Shown in pieces: positions 1 to 4,960 of a stretch of DNA of 6,427 nucleotides. The translations under genes and the position numbers were made by a program. Origin of the DNA: Nitrosopumilaceae archaeon (lineage in GTDB: Archaea > Thermoproteota > Nitrososphaeria > Nitrososphaerales > Nitrosopumilaceae); assembly GCA_030697975.1 (NCBI GenBank), contig JAUYOQ010000022.1:1-6427 (forward strand), given 5' to 3'. A model generated the notes under the pieces. The model was not told where the DNA came from. It saw only the letters and a list, made by a program, of their open reading frames with translations, and made no database searches. How positions within the stretch are numbered: the first letter of the stretch is position 1; each line of letters starts with the position of its first letter.

Positions 1-388
1 CTGCCTTTGCTATGTTTTCATCACTTGGCTTTGCAGTAAAAAGTCTTGAAACATACTTTGGCAAGTCTTTTGCATAAACATCAAACGCTGCATGCAGACC
101 CTCATTATTTTTTGAGTATCCACGCATTCCAATTACAACAATTGGGGGTGTTGCAATTACTGTTGCAAGTGAGACCAGCTGCTTTCCATAGTTTGGAGTT
201 TTTTCACGATCATCAATGCTAACAACTTGGATACAACCTGCCTTGAATCCTGCATAAGCTAAAAGTTTTGGCTCTTGCAAAGTTGTTTTTGGCCAAGTAC
301 GAATACGTGCTTCCATGCTTTTAGCACGTCCTCTAGGAAGATACGCAAGGCTACCACGACGTGGTTGGCTGTGTTTTCTATGACCCAT
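1..388 (-). CDS. rpl3: Large-subunit ribosomal protein uL3 (L3), N-terminal part, cut by window edge
   Basis: Reading from the ATG at 388, the minus strand encodes 129 residues with no stop before the left edge, so the rest of the gene (archaeal uL3 is normally about 330 residues) lies outside. The start MGHRKHSQPRRGSLAYLPRG is the typical archaeal/eukaryotic uL3 N-terminus, rich in Arg and Lys for 23S rRNA contact. It is followed by ARIRTWP, LLAYAGFKAGCIQVV and a beta-rich stretch containing PPIVVIGMRGY, all as expected for uL3. The protein binds 23S rRNA early in large-subunit assembly, and its extension reaches the peptidyl-transferase region. In archaea it usually heads the uL3-uL4-uL23-uL2 cluster, which would lie to the left. 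A TATA-like box about 31 nt upstream suggests this cluster has its own promoter here and does not depend only on read-through from the methyltransferase gene. There is no in-frame ambiguity at the start. Confidence 0.96.
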   Translation of the reverse strand, partial: MGHRKHSQPRRGSLAYLPRGRAKSMEARIRTWPKTTLQEPKLLAYAGFKAGCIQVVSIDDREKTPNYGKQLVSLATVIATPPIVVIGMRGYSKNNEGLHAAFDVYAKDLPKYVSRLFTAKPSDENIAKA

Positions 389-415
389 AGATAAACGAAA
401 AAAGTCGTAAACCCC

Positions 416-425
416 ATTATATACG
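416..425 (-). promoter_or_regulatory. TATA-like box of the rpl3 promoter
   Basis: The minus strand reads CGTATATAAT here. Its centre lies 31-32 nt before the rpl3 ATG. Archaeal TATA boxes sit about 26 nt before the transcription start, which would give a leader of only a few nucleotides. The box lies just downstream of the oligo-T tracts that could end the preceding transcript. Confidence 0.6.
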
Positions 426-442
426 TACTAAAATTTTGAAAC

Positions 443-466
443 AAAAAATCGGTTTTTTGTAAAAAA
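443..466 (-). terminator. Oligo-T terminator between the upstream operon and rpl3
   Basis: On the minus strand two T6 tracts follow one another (466-461 and 448-443), separated by ACAAAAAACCGA. Archaeal termination is driven mainly by U-rich tracts without a required hairpin. The tracts start 3 nt after the stop of the small ORF and lie before the rpl3 TATA box, which suits termination of the psmA-methyltransferase transcript. Confidence 0.45.
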
Positions 467-468
467 TC

Positions 469-585
469 TTACGGCTGCAAAATATCATTAATTGAGAAAA
501 ATATTGTTATTGCTCCGATCACAACACCGGCTATTCCAAACGCAATTGCCAAAATTAGAAATTTTTTTTGTTTTCTCAAAAGCAA
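469..585 (-). CDS. Candidate small single-span membrane protein (36-38 aa)
   Basis: Between the methyltransferase stop and the terminator there is a short open frame beginning TTG at 585 (38 residues) or TTG at 579 (36 residues, starting MRKQKKF) and ending TAA at 471-469. The product would have a basic N-terminus (RKQKK, residues 4-8), one hydrophobic span of about 22 residues (FLILAIAFGIAGVVIGAITI, residues 9-28, continuing IFF) and a short polar tail SINDILQP. That is the layout of an N-in small membrane protein. There is no ATG and no clear Shine-Dalgarno. The frame is the same as that of the preceding methyltransferase, just past its TAA. I do not recognise a family. Support is the coding-like amino-acid pattern and the position inside an operon before a terminator. 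It could still be a chance ORF in AT-rich spacer. Confidence 0.42.
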   Translation of the reverse strand: MLLRKQKKFLILAIAFGIAGVVIGAITIFFSINDILQP

Positions 586-597
586 ACTTTTTTGATA

Positions 598-1413
598 TTA
601 AATATAACCCAATCGCATAATGTTTAGAATCGACAGAGTTCCAAGAAGTGCTTCTTCTAGTCTGACTGTTTCAGTAGCCTGTTGTGGAAAAAAGTTTAGA
701 GTCTTTGAGTTTTGTATGTTTTTTATGTTAGGGCCCAAGAGATCATATAGTCCTCTTTGTGGAGAACCAAAAACAACAAGAAGCGGTTTTTGATCAAAGA
801 AATTCTTTAGTGAGGTTTCTGTTATTGACTTTCCTTTTCGTGAAGTCAGTATGATGTTTCCATCCCATAATGATAAAAATTCAGACAGGTTTTTCCTTTC
901 TTTTACCTTGTAGCCCCAATACTTGGGTACATTTTCTTTTGTAATTTCCTTTATCTCAAAATCTGGATATCCTTTTTTAAATTGGATTGTGAGCCTGTCT
1001 CCACTTTGTAGCTTGCCAAAATATGGAATTGCAAAATCAATTCCTACATCGACAAACTTTTTTCCTTTCAGGAAAAATACCACTCCATCACGGATATCGC
1101 CACTTTGAATTTTTTTAGGATTTATCCTTGGCATGTGGCTTGGAATTTTAAGCGGCGCCATCACACCAGCATATCTTAGCTCATCAAGTTTTGGATATAG
1201 TCTCCTGCGTAGATACTGGGGGGTTTCCAAATATTTCAATAGAGTGACAATAAGCGATGTTTCAGATTTGCTTCCACTGTCATGATAAACATAGATTGTA
1301 TCTATTTCAAAAATTGCACAAGCCCTTGCAACAAGTGAAATCTTGCGAGACTTGTCTAGCTGGGTTGATTCGTCACTTAGAGATGAGTTTGGGATTGCGA
1401 TTGAGATATTCAA
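598..1413 (-). CDS. SPOUT-superfamily RNA methyltransferase (putative RNA uridine-N3 methyltransferase, DUF171/MTH1 type)
   Basis: This 271-residue protein matches the RNA methyltransferase family of Methanothermobacter MTH1 and human SPOUT1/C9orf114. The N-terminal half-knot begins NISIAIPNSSLSDES and contains LVARACAIFEIDTIYVY. Next comes the family hallmark TPQYLRRRLYP (residues 64-74) with LRYAGVMAPLKIPSH (79-93). An inserted OB-fold-like domain spans about 100-170 (SGDIRDGVVFFLKGKKFVDVG). The C-terminal SAM-binding trefoil knot has VVFGSPQRGLYDLL (213-226) and FFPQQATETVRLEEALLGTL (241-260). The likely role is S-adenosylmethionine-dependent methylation of rRNA; the exact archaeal target cannot be read from sequence. 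The start codon is TTG at 1413: homologs begin at this point and no ATG lies nearby. It follows psmA by 8 bp without a good Shine-Dalgarno, which suggests translational coupling. In many archaea this gene sits directly before rpl3, as it does here apart from the small ORF and promoter. Confidence 0.9.
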   Translation of the reverse strand: MNISIAIPNSSLSDESTQLDKSRKISLVARACAIFEIDTIYVYHDSGSKSETSLIVTLLKYLETPQYLRRRLYPKLDELRYAGVMAPLKIPSHMPRINPKKIQSGDIRDGVVFFLKGKKFVDVGIDFAIPYFGKLQSGDRLTIQFKKGYPDFEIKEITKENVPKYWGYKVKERKNLSEFLSLWDGNIILTSRKGKSITETSLKNFFDQKPLLVVFGSPQRGLYDLLGPNIKNIQNSKTLNFFPQQATETVRLEEALLGTLSILNIMRLGYI

Positions 1414-1421
1414 GAGTCGGT

Positions 1422-2159
1422 TTATTTTTTCTCAGAAGGATATTTTTGTTTTGCAATCTTTGCATACTTTGCAATCTGATCTTCTGGAATCATTTCAAAT
1501 TTTTTTGTATCAGCTTTTATCTGTGACATTTTGATATGTTTTGATCCTTCCTTTTCTTCACTTACCAAATAAATTGCAGCAACTGCAAGCGCACCTGCAT
1601 CATCAAGTGACATATTTTGGCTGTATGATTTTTCAAGAAAATCTGCTACTACATCAGAGCCAGAACCAATTGAAACTGCATCATATGCAATGTAGGTTCC
1701 ACTTGGGTCAGTAAGATAAAGCGAGCTTCCATGTTCATCAACACCGCCAATTATCAGTGCAACACCAAAAGGCCGCACACCTGCATATTGTGTAAATTGC
1801 TGACACTGATCTGCTAGATGCTTTGCTATAGTCTCTACTTCAACTGGTTCGTCGTAAATCATTTTGCTACTTTGTGAGAAAAATCTTGCATCGTCAACTT
1901 GACTTCTTGCATCTGGGATGTATCCTGCAGCTGCAACGCCAATGTGTTCATCGACTTGGAAAATTTTTTGAGCTGTTTCTGAAATCTGGAGCTTTCGTGG
2001 TTTTTCTTCAACTGCAATAATTATGCCGCCTTTATTTTTTATGCCAACTGCAAGCGTTCCCCGCCTGACAGTTTCAATTGCATATTCGACTTGATACAAT
2101 CTACCATCTGGTGAAAAAACAGTGATGGCTCTATCATAGCCTTGTTGTTGTGGCATCAT
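1422..2159 (-). CDS. psmA: 20S proteasome subunit alpha
   Basis: This is an archaeal proteasome alpha subunit, about 245 residues. Seven copies form each outer ring of the 20S core and gate substrate entry into the beta-ring chamber. The N-terminal gate and alpha-type signature are clear: GYDRAITVFSPDGRLYQVEYA. Further family blocks are AAAGYIPDARSQVDDAR, CQQFTQYAGVRPFGVALI, DPSGTYIAYDAVSIGSGSD and the C-terminal helix region ending SEKK. No catalytic N-terminal Thr is expected or seen, which separates it from beta subunits. The open frame extends to a TTG at 2171 (adding MKTK), but I prefer the ATG at 2159 or the adjacent ATG at 2156: archaeal alpha subunits start a few residues before GYDRA, and the upstream AT element is about 28-32 nt away, giving an almost leaderless mRNA. 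The TTG would be only 17 nt from that box. The RNA methyltransferase gene follows after 8 bp. No beta subunit or proteasomal ATPase is in the window. Confidence 0.95.
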   Translation of the reverse strand: MMPQQQGYDRAITVFSPDGRLYQVEYAIETVRRGTLAVGIKNKGGIIIAVEEKPRKLQISETAQKIFQVDEHIGVAAAGYIPDARSQVDDARFFSQSSKMIYDEPVEVETIAKHLADQCQQFTQYAGVRPFGVALIIGGVDEHGSSLYLTDPSGTYIAYDAVSIGSGSDVVADFLEKSYSQNMSLDDAGALAVAAIYLVSEEKEGSKHIKMSQIKADTKKFEMIPEDQIAKYAKIAKQKYPSEKK

Positions 2160-2182
2160 TTTTGTTTTCAATGCTTTGAAAG

Positions 2183-2193
2183 TTTAATTTAAG
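2183..2193. promoter_or_regulatory. Shared AT element (TATA-like) between divergent psmA and the DUF371 gene
   Basis: The 52-bp spacer between the two start codons has one obvious AT element, TTTAATTTAAG on the plus strand and CTTAAATTAAA on the minus. Its centre is about 24-25 nt before the GTG of the DUF371 gene and about 28 nt before the psmA ATG at 2159. Both spacings fit archaeal TATA-to-start distances for leaderless or nearly leaderless transcripts. It therefore either serves both directions or overlaps two boxes. This rests on sequence pattern and spacing only. Confidence 0.5.
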
Positions 2194-2202
2194 TCTAGTT
2201 AT

Positions 2203-2215
2203 GCACAAAATGTGC
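2203..2215. promoter_or_regulatory. Inverted repeat over the DUF371 start codon (possible operator)
   Basis: GCACA-AAA-TGTGC is a perfect 5-bp inverted repeat with a 3-bp centre. It covers the GTG start (2212-2214), close to the transcription start predicted from the AT element at 2183-2193. A protein bound here would block the plus-strand promoter; for psmA it would lie upstream of the box. A short palindrome can arise by chance, so this is tentative. Confidence 0.28.
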
Positions 2216-2628
2216 GATTTGAAATTCCATTTACTGGGCACAAAAACATAACAGCACTGCACCAAAACACAATTGAGATCACAACAGAGCCCAAGCTAAC
2301 AATAAACGGCGACTGCATAGTTGGGATAAATGCGTCATGTGGATGTAATGGGCTTCCAGAAAAGCTGAAAAAAGAAATCCGCGATCCAAGCTCGAAAATA
2401 AAGTTTTCAATTATTGTAGATAGTCAATTCTTTACAGTAAATGGCCATGGAAACAAGGACCTAAAATTGTCTCATCCACACGATATAGTATTAAGAAAAA
2501 GCAAGTTTGTTTGCCCAAGAACTATTGCCATTGGGTGCGACAAGGCATCAAGTGCAATTCCAAAAAAAATGATAAAAATTTTGCAAGACCCACAAACAAA
2601 GGGAACTTTTGTGATCGAAGTCACTTAG
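2212..2628 (+). CDS. DUF371 family protein (archaeal, function unknown)
   Basis: This 138-residue protein is the only plus-strand gene. It fits the archaeal DUF371 family: FTGHKNITALHQNTIEITTE at 7-26, then LTINGDCIVGINA (29-41) and RTIAIGCDKASSAIPKKMI (103-121). These correspond to the family's conserved His, the GDCI box and the RT-x(5-6)-DKA block. The length is close to the usual 130-150 residues. It has five cysteines (35, 43, 45, 101, 109), including a CGC at 43-45; some may bind metal, but no classic paired CxxC site is seen. There is no signal peptide or membrane span, so it should be cytoplasmic. The only possible start in this frame is GTG at 2212, because an in-frame TAA lies at 2185-2187 with no other start codon between. 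It is divergent from psmA across 52 bp and overlaps the regulator gene end-to-end by 8 bp. The biochemical role is unknown; a link to proteasome function is only a guess from position. Confidence 0.85.
   Translation: MRFEIPFTGHKNITALHQNTIEITTEPKLTINGDCIVGINASCGCNGLPEKLKKEIRDPSSKIKFSIIVDSQFFTVNGHGNKDLKLSHPHDIVLRKSKFVCPRTIAIGCDKASSAIPKKMIKILQDPQTKGTFVIEVT
2562..2578 (-). terminator. Oligo-T tracts downstream of the ArsR-like gene, inside the DUF371 coding region
   Basis: On the minus strand T5 (2578-2574), ATCA and T8 (2569-2562) lie 43-60 nt past the regulator's stop. They resemble an archaeal U-tract terminator. If used, the regulator mRNA would have a 3' end antisense to the DUF371 mRNA. 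The same bases encode Lys-rich PKKMIK on the plus strand, so the A-run may only reflect coding. Confidence 0.3.
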
Positions 2629-3133
2629 AGTTTTGGTGTGTGTTTTCTAGGATTTCTGTAATTGCGCGATTTATGATTTCAAAGGTAAGATACTGGCCAT
2701 AGCTGTCATGCTCTGATTTTGAGTTTTTGGTTGCAGTTTTTTGCGAGATATTTTTTAGCAGTTTTTCGATTTTGCTACTTGTTGTTTTGACAAGCGATGA
2801 ATACTTTGCATCAAAATCTTTTGGCAGCTCAAACCCCAAAAACTTTGTTGAGGTCCCGTAAAATTTTGTAATAGCACCTCTAGCTTCTTCGATTCTTACA
2901 ATTTCAATTAGACCTGATTCTTTGAGAATGTCCAAGTGATGTCGCATCGTTGTTAGAGCCTTTTTGTAACCTGACTTTTTTAACTCATTTAGGATTTGTT
3001 CTGCGCTAAGCTCCTTTCTGTACAAAATTTCAAGAACTTTTGCACGTGCAGGATCCTCGATTGCGCGGGCCTGGTTAGTTGTTGTTGTGATAGTCCGGCT
3101 TACCCTTACTGGCTTTTCAAGTAGTGTTGACAT
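2621..3133 (-). CDS. Winged-helix transcription regulator, ArsR-like
   Basis: The 170-residue product has an N-terminal winged helix-turn-helix typical of the ArsR superfamily. In order: first helix IEDPARAKVLEILYRK (25-40), helix SAEQILNELKKSGY (43-56), recognition helix LTTMRHHLDILKESGLIEIV (60-79), and a wing with IEEARGAITKFYGTS (81-95). Residues 110-165 look mostly helical, with a basic low-complexity part around 128-141, and may serve dimerization. There are no cysteines, so a thiolate metal sensor of the classical ArsR/SmtB kind is unlikely. I chose the ATG at 3133; the frame also opens at a TTG at 3154 (adding MLDSILN). A box at about 3174-3185 fits the TTG and a weaker one at 3154-3163 fits the ATG, so the start is not settled. 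The gene faces the DUF371 gene tail-to-tail with an 8-bp overlap and has a long upstream spacer that may hold its own operator. Target genes cannot be deduced. Confidence 0.85.
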   Translation of the reverse strand: MSTLLEKPVRVSRTITTTTNQARAIEDPARAKVLEILYRKELSAEQILNELKKSGYKKALTTMRHHLDILKESGLIEIVRIEEARGAITKFYGTSTKFLGFELPKDFDAKYSSLVKTTSSKIEKLLKNISQKTATKNSKSEHDSYGQYLTFEIINRAITEILENTHQNSK

Positions 3134-3210
3134 GTTTAGGATTGAGTCAAGCAATAAGCTAAAAGATCCTCATATCATATTTTTTTGGCTAATCGCACTA
3201 ATTTTTCTTC

Positions 3211-3311
3211 GCTACAGCAATCATGGTTATACTACAATTAAAATGTCATATGCTACAAAGAATATAGTTGCATAATCATATTTATTATAGCGATACTATC
3301 AAAGCTGTAGC
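3211..3311. repeat. GCTACA motif cluster with an 8-bp inverted repeat
   Basis: GCTACAGC at 3211-3218 and its exact reverse complement GCTGTAGC at 3304-3311 flank about 85 bp. A further GCTACA lies at 3252-3257. They sit upstream of the winged-helix gene and could be regulator sites or the base of an RNA structure. Both readings are inference. Confidence 0.35.
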
Positions 3312-3327
3312 AATACAACAAACTAGC

Positions 3328-3383
3328 AAAAAATAACAAAAAGGCAGCTTGTGGGAAATTATGTGGCAGGTGGGCACCATAAT
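3328..3383 (-). terminator. Hairpin followed by T-tracts behind purC
   Basis: On the minus strand, 48 nt past the purC stop, ATTAT-G-GTG can pair with CAC-ATAAT (8 pairs, one bulged G, 9-nt loop; 3383-3358). About 15 nt further come T5 (3342-3338), GTTA and T6 (3333-3328). The order of stem then U-tracts on the coding strand suits transcript termination or 3'-end stabilisation of the purine transcript. Confidence 0.45.
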
Positions 3384-3430
3384 GGCAAAAATCAACAATT
3401 GTGACTTTAGATGATTTTGGAAAATTCGAG

Positions 3431-4255
3431 TTATAGCGAGTGGCCAGTTAGTCGTTCGTATGCAATAACGTATCGCTCAGTCATTTTGCTTATCAGATTT
3501 TGAGGAATTTTAGGTGCAACGGGCTCTTGGCCTCTTGTCCTTGCATCTTCAAACTGTTTTTGATATCCGTTTGCTGTAAGCCAGTCACGCAATAATTGTT
3601 TGTCATAGGCATCTTGCATCTTGCCAACTTCATAAGAGATCTTTGGCCACAACCTGTATTCGTCAGGACCAATAGAGTCGCCTAGAGTAATTTTGCCGTC
3701 AAGCTTGCCAAACTCTAGTTTTAGGTCAGCTAGGATAAATCCTGCAGCATCTGCGATGCGGGCCATTTTGTTGTATATTTTAATCGAGGTATCAGACAAC
3801 CAGTCAAACTCTCCTTCTGTTACAAGGTTTTGTTCAATTGCTGCAGTTTTGTCAATTGGTATGTCATGGATAGACTTTGTTGTGGGGTCAAAAATTGGAT
3901 CTACTAGCTTTGCGGCAAGCCTTGTATCCGTATCATTTGGCAGATTGACTTTGCCGCTTTTCCATCTGCCTACAAGGCTTCCATAAAAGTATCCCCTTAC
4001 AACACACTCTATTGGAAGCATTTTCATTTTTTTTACAATCATTTCTGTCTTTGACTGTGTTTTGACAAAATGATTTTGAACATTCAGTTCGTTAAACCAG
4101 AACTCTGCAAACTTACATAGCACCTCGCCTTTTTTTGGAATCTCGTCTTTGAACTTTACATCGTATGCAGAAACACGGTCGCTAAACTTGAAAAGTAATG
4201 TGCCGTCCTCAAGATCATAGACATCCTTTACTTTGCCTGAACCGATAAACTTCAA
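3431..4255 (-). CDS. purC: Phosphoribosylaminoimidazole-succinocarboxamide (SAICAR) synthase
   Basis: PurC ligates aspartate to CAIR using ATP, giving SAICAR in de novo purine synthesis; it acts in the cytoplasm. The 274-residue protein has the ATP-loop GSGKVKDVYD (5-14), FSDRVSAYDV (24-33), the family signature LPIECVVRGYFYGS (80-93), DLKLEFG (177-183) and GDSIGPDEYRLWP (192-204), where most relatives have a variant of DE-x(2)-PD-x(2)-R-x-W. It is somewhat longer than the compact bacterial form (about 240 residues), with a C-terminal helical part. The start is TTG at 4255: the family begins at this point, just before the ATP loop, and no ATG is available. A TATA-like TTAAAT lies about 28 nt upstream, which implies a leaderless mRNA beginning at or beside the TTG. 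It lies 36 bp behind the membrane-anchored protein gene and is the last gene of the purine block, with a likely terminator behind it. Confidence 0.96.
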   Translation of the reverse strand: MKFIGSGKVKDVYDLEDGTLLFKFSDRVSAYDVKFKDEIPKKGEVLCKFAEFWFNELNVQNHFVKTQSKTEMIVKKMKMLPIECVVRGYFYGSLVGRWKSGKVNLPNDTDTRLAAKLVDPIFDPTTKSIHDIPIDKTAAIEQNLVTEGEFDWLSDTSIKIYNKMARIADAAGFILADLKLEFGKLDGKITLGDSIGPDEYRLWPKISYEVGKMQDAYDKQLLRDWLTANGYQKQFEDARTRGQEPVAPKIPQNLISKMTERYVIAYERLTGHSL

Positions 4256-4278
4256 ACAGAATTTGTTAATATCAAGAT

Positions 4279-4288
4279 CATTTAACTG
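4279..4288 (-). promoter_or_regulatory. TATA-like box upstream of purC
   Basis: The minus strand reads CAGTTAAATG. Its TTAAAT centre is 27-28 nt before the purC TTG, the spacing expected if transcription starts at or next to the start codon. It lies in the 36-bp gap before purC, so purC may have its own promoter besides read-through from upstream. Confidence 0.45.
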
Positions 4289-4291
4289 ATA

Positions 4292-4678
4292 CTAGGAACC
4301 CATCATGCCAGGCATTTTGCTTGGAATTCTATAGACCTTGTTTACATAGATTCCCTCATTTGCAGTAACTATAACAAATTCCATCGAACTGTCTGAAGGG
4401 GGAGAAACTATGATCTTTTGTCCTGGCTTTAGAGTACCCAGCTCCTGAATTTGCCCTGCTCCAAAATTAGCCCTCACATTTGTCAATGGCTCACTGCCAG
4501 TATTTTGTATAGTTACTCGTGCCATCGTAAAGAGGCTTTGCGGATCCTTGAAAGGATCAACTGAAATCTCGTACTGCTGGGATGCAAACGTTCCTTTTGA
4601 TAGGGAAACTCCTACAACAACACCTATTGCGACAATTGCGGCTGCCAATGCAGCTAAAATTATCTTGTATGTGCCCAA
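4292..4678 (-). CDS. Membrane-anchored protein with an extracytoplasmic beta domain, function unknown
   Basis: A 128-residue protein with one N-terminal hydrophobic span (about residues 5-26, IILAALAAAIVAIGVVVGVS) preceded by MGTYK, so it is either an N-in signal anchor or an uncleaved signal. The remaining 100 residues would face outside. The stretch MARVTIQNTGSEPLTNVRAN (52-71), then GTLKPGQKIIVSPP (81-94), looks like a small immunoglobulin-like or CARDB-like beta sandwich, by pattern only. The tail is KMPGMMGS. No catalytic motif and no cysteine is present. The start is TTG at 4678: the preceding in-frame codon is TAG, so no earlier start is possible, and a TATA-like box lies about 27 nt upstream. 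It sits between the Lrp-type gene and purC, an odd place for a surface protein; no functional link to purine synthesis is visible. I do not recognise a named family. Confidence 0.8.
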   Translation of the reverse strand: MGTYKIILAALAAAIVAIGVVVGVSLSKGTFASQQYEISVDPFKDPQSLFTMARVTIQNTGSEPLTNVRANFGAGQIQELGTLKPGQKIIVSPPSDSSMEFVIVTANEGIYVNKVYRIPSKMPGMMGS

Positions 4679-4701
4679 CTAGAAAATAATGCCTTTTCTT
4701 A

Positions 4702-4710
4702 CTTTTAAGA
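4702..4710 (-). promoter_or_regulatory. TATA-like box upstream of the membrane-anchored protein gene
   Basis: The minus strand reads TCTTAAAAG, centred about 27 nt before the TTG start at 4678. It lies beside the stop codon of the Lrp-type gene. The spacing again predicts a leaderless transcript, so this gene may be transcribed separately from the purF operon. Confidence 0.42.
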
Positions 4711-4956
4711 CTATTTGCCGTCTTGCTCTGGAATAACAGAAAGCGTTGTAGTAGATAATACGTTTTTTACTTTACGAATTTTTTTTGTTATGGTATTTTC
4801 AATGTCTCTTTGAGTTGGGGCTTCGATTTTTACAAAAATATCATATACGCCAAATGTTCCCCTTGCCTCTTTTACATAATTGATTTTTAAAATATCGTTC
4901 ATGACTTCCATCTCATGGGCAATCGCACTTTTTACCAAGACATATGCAGTTTCCAT
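4711..4956 (-). CDS. Stand-alone Lrp/AsnC ligand-binding (RAM) domain protein
   Basis: This 81-residue protein is one beta-alpha-beta-beta-alpha-beta unit of the RAM domain, the effector-binding half of Lrp/AsnC regulators: METAYVLVKSAIAHEMEVMN (strand, helix), VKEARGTFGVYDIFVKIEA (25-46-type hairpin with the hallmark G-x-YD), helix TQRDIENTITKKIRKVKNV, then strand STTTLSVIPE. The DNA-binding helix-turn-helix of full Lrp proteins is absent, and the length (about 80) is normal for archaeal stand-alone versions. These form ring-like oligomers and bind amino acids or other small molecules, sometimes through partners. It follows purF after 4 bp, so the two are almost surely co-transcribed. A role as a sensor in purine or glutamine metabolism is an inference from that position. 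Confidence 0.88.
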   Translation of the reverse strand: METAYVLVKSAIAHEMEVMNDILKINYVKEARGTFGVYDIFVKIEAPTQRDIENTITKKIRKVKNVLSTTTLSVIPEQDGK

Positions 4957-4960
4957 TTGT

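Larger units (their letters stand above)
3134..3430. other. Gene-poor spacer between purC and the regulator
   Basis: About 300 bp with no convincing gene on either strand. The purC-proximal part holds a hairpin (3358-3383) and T-tracts on the minus strand (3342-3328). The regulator-proximal part is very AT-rich, with possible TATA boxes on the minus strand at 3174-3185 and 3154-3163. There are three GCTACA motifs (plus strand from 3211 and 3252, minus strand from 3311) and two copies of ATCATATTT (3175-3183 and 3277-3285). No tRNA cloverleaf was recognised. Confidence 0.6.

Noticed and set aside
259..444. A 61-codon minus-strand ORF overlapping the start of rpl3.
   Set aside because: It lies in another frame of the clear uL3 gene and its promoter; composition is not protein-like.
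1257..1534. Plus-strand ORFs of 89 and 63 codons across the methyltransferase-psmA junction.
   Set aside because: They are antisense to two well-supported genes; Phe/Leu-rich because of A-rich coding on the other strand.
2160..2171. TTG at 2171 as the psmA start, adding four residues.
   Set aside because: Only 17 nt from the TATA-like element and beyond the usual family N-terminus; the ATG at 2159 or 2156 fits better.
3285..3380. A 31-codon minus-strand ORF behind purC (starts MVPTCHIIS, hydrophobic middle, three cysteines before the last span).
   Set aside because: It spans the hairpin and T-tracts, has no Shine-Dalgarno and no clear promoter; its hydrophobicity is explained by T-rich DNA.
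3155..3430. A tRNA or other structured RNA gene in the long spacer.
   Set aside because: No acceptor/T-arm pattern such as GTTC-x-A-x2-C was found on either strand.
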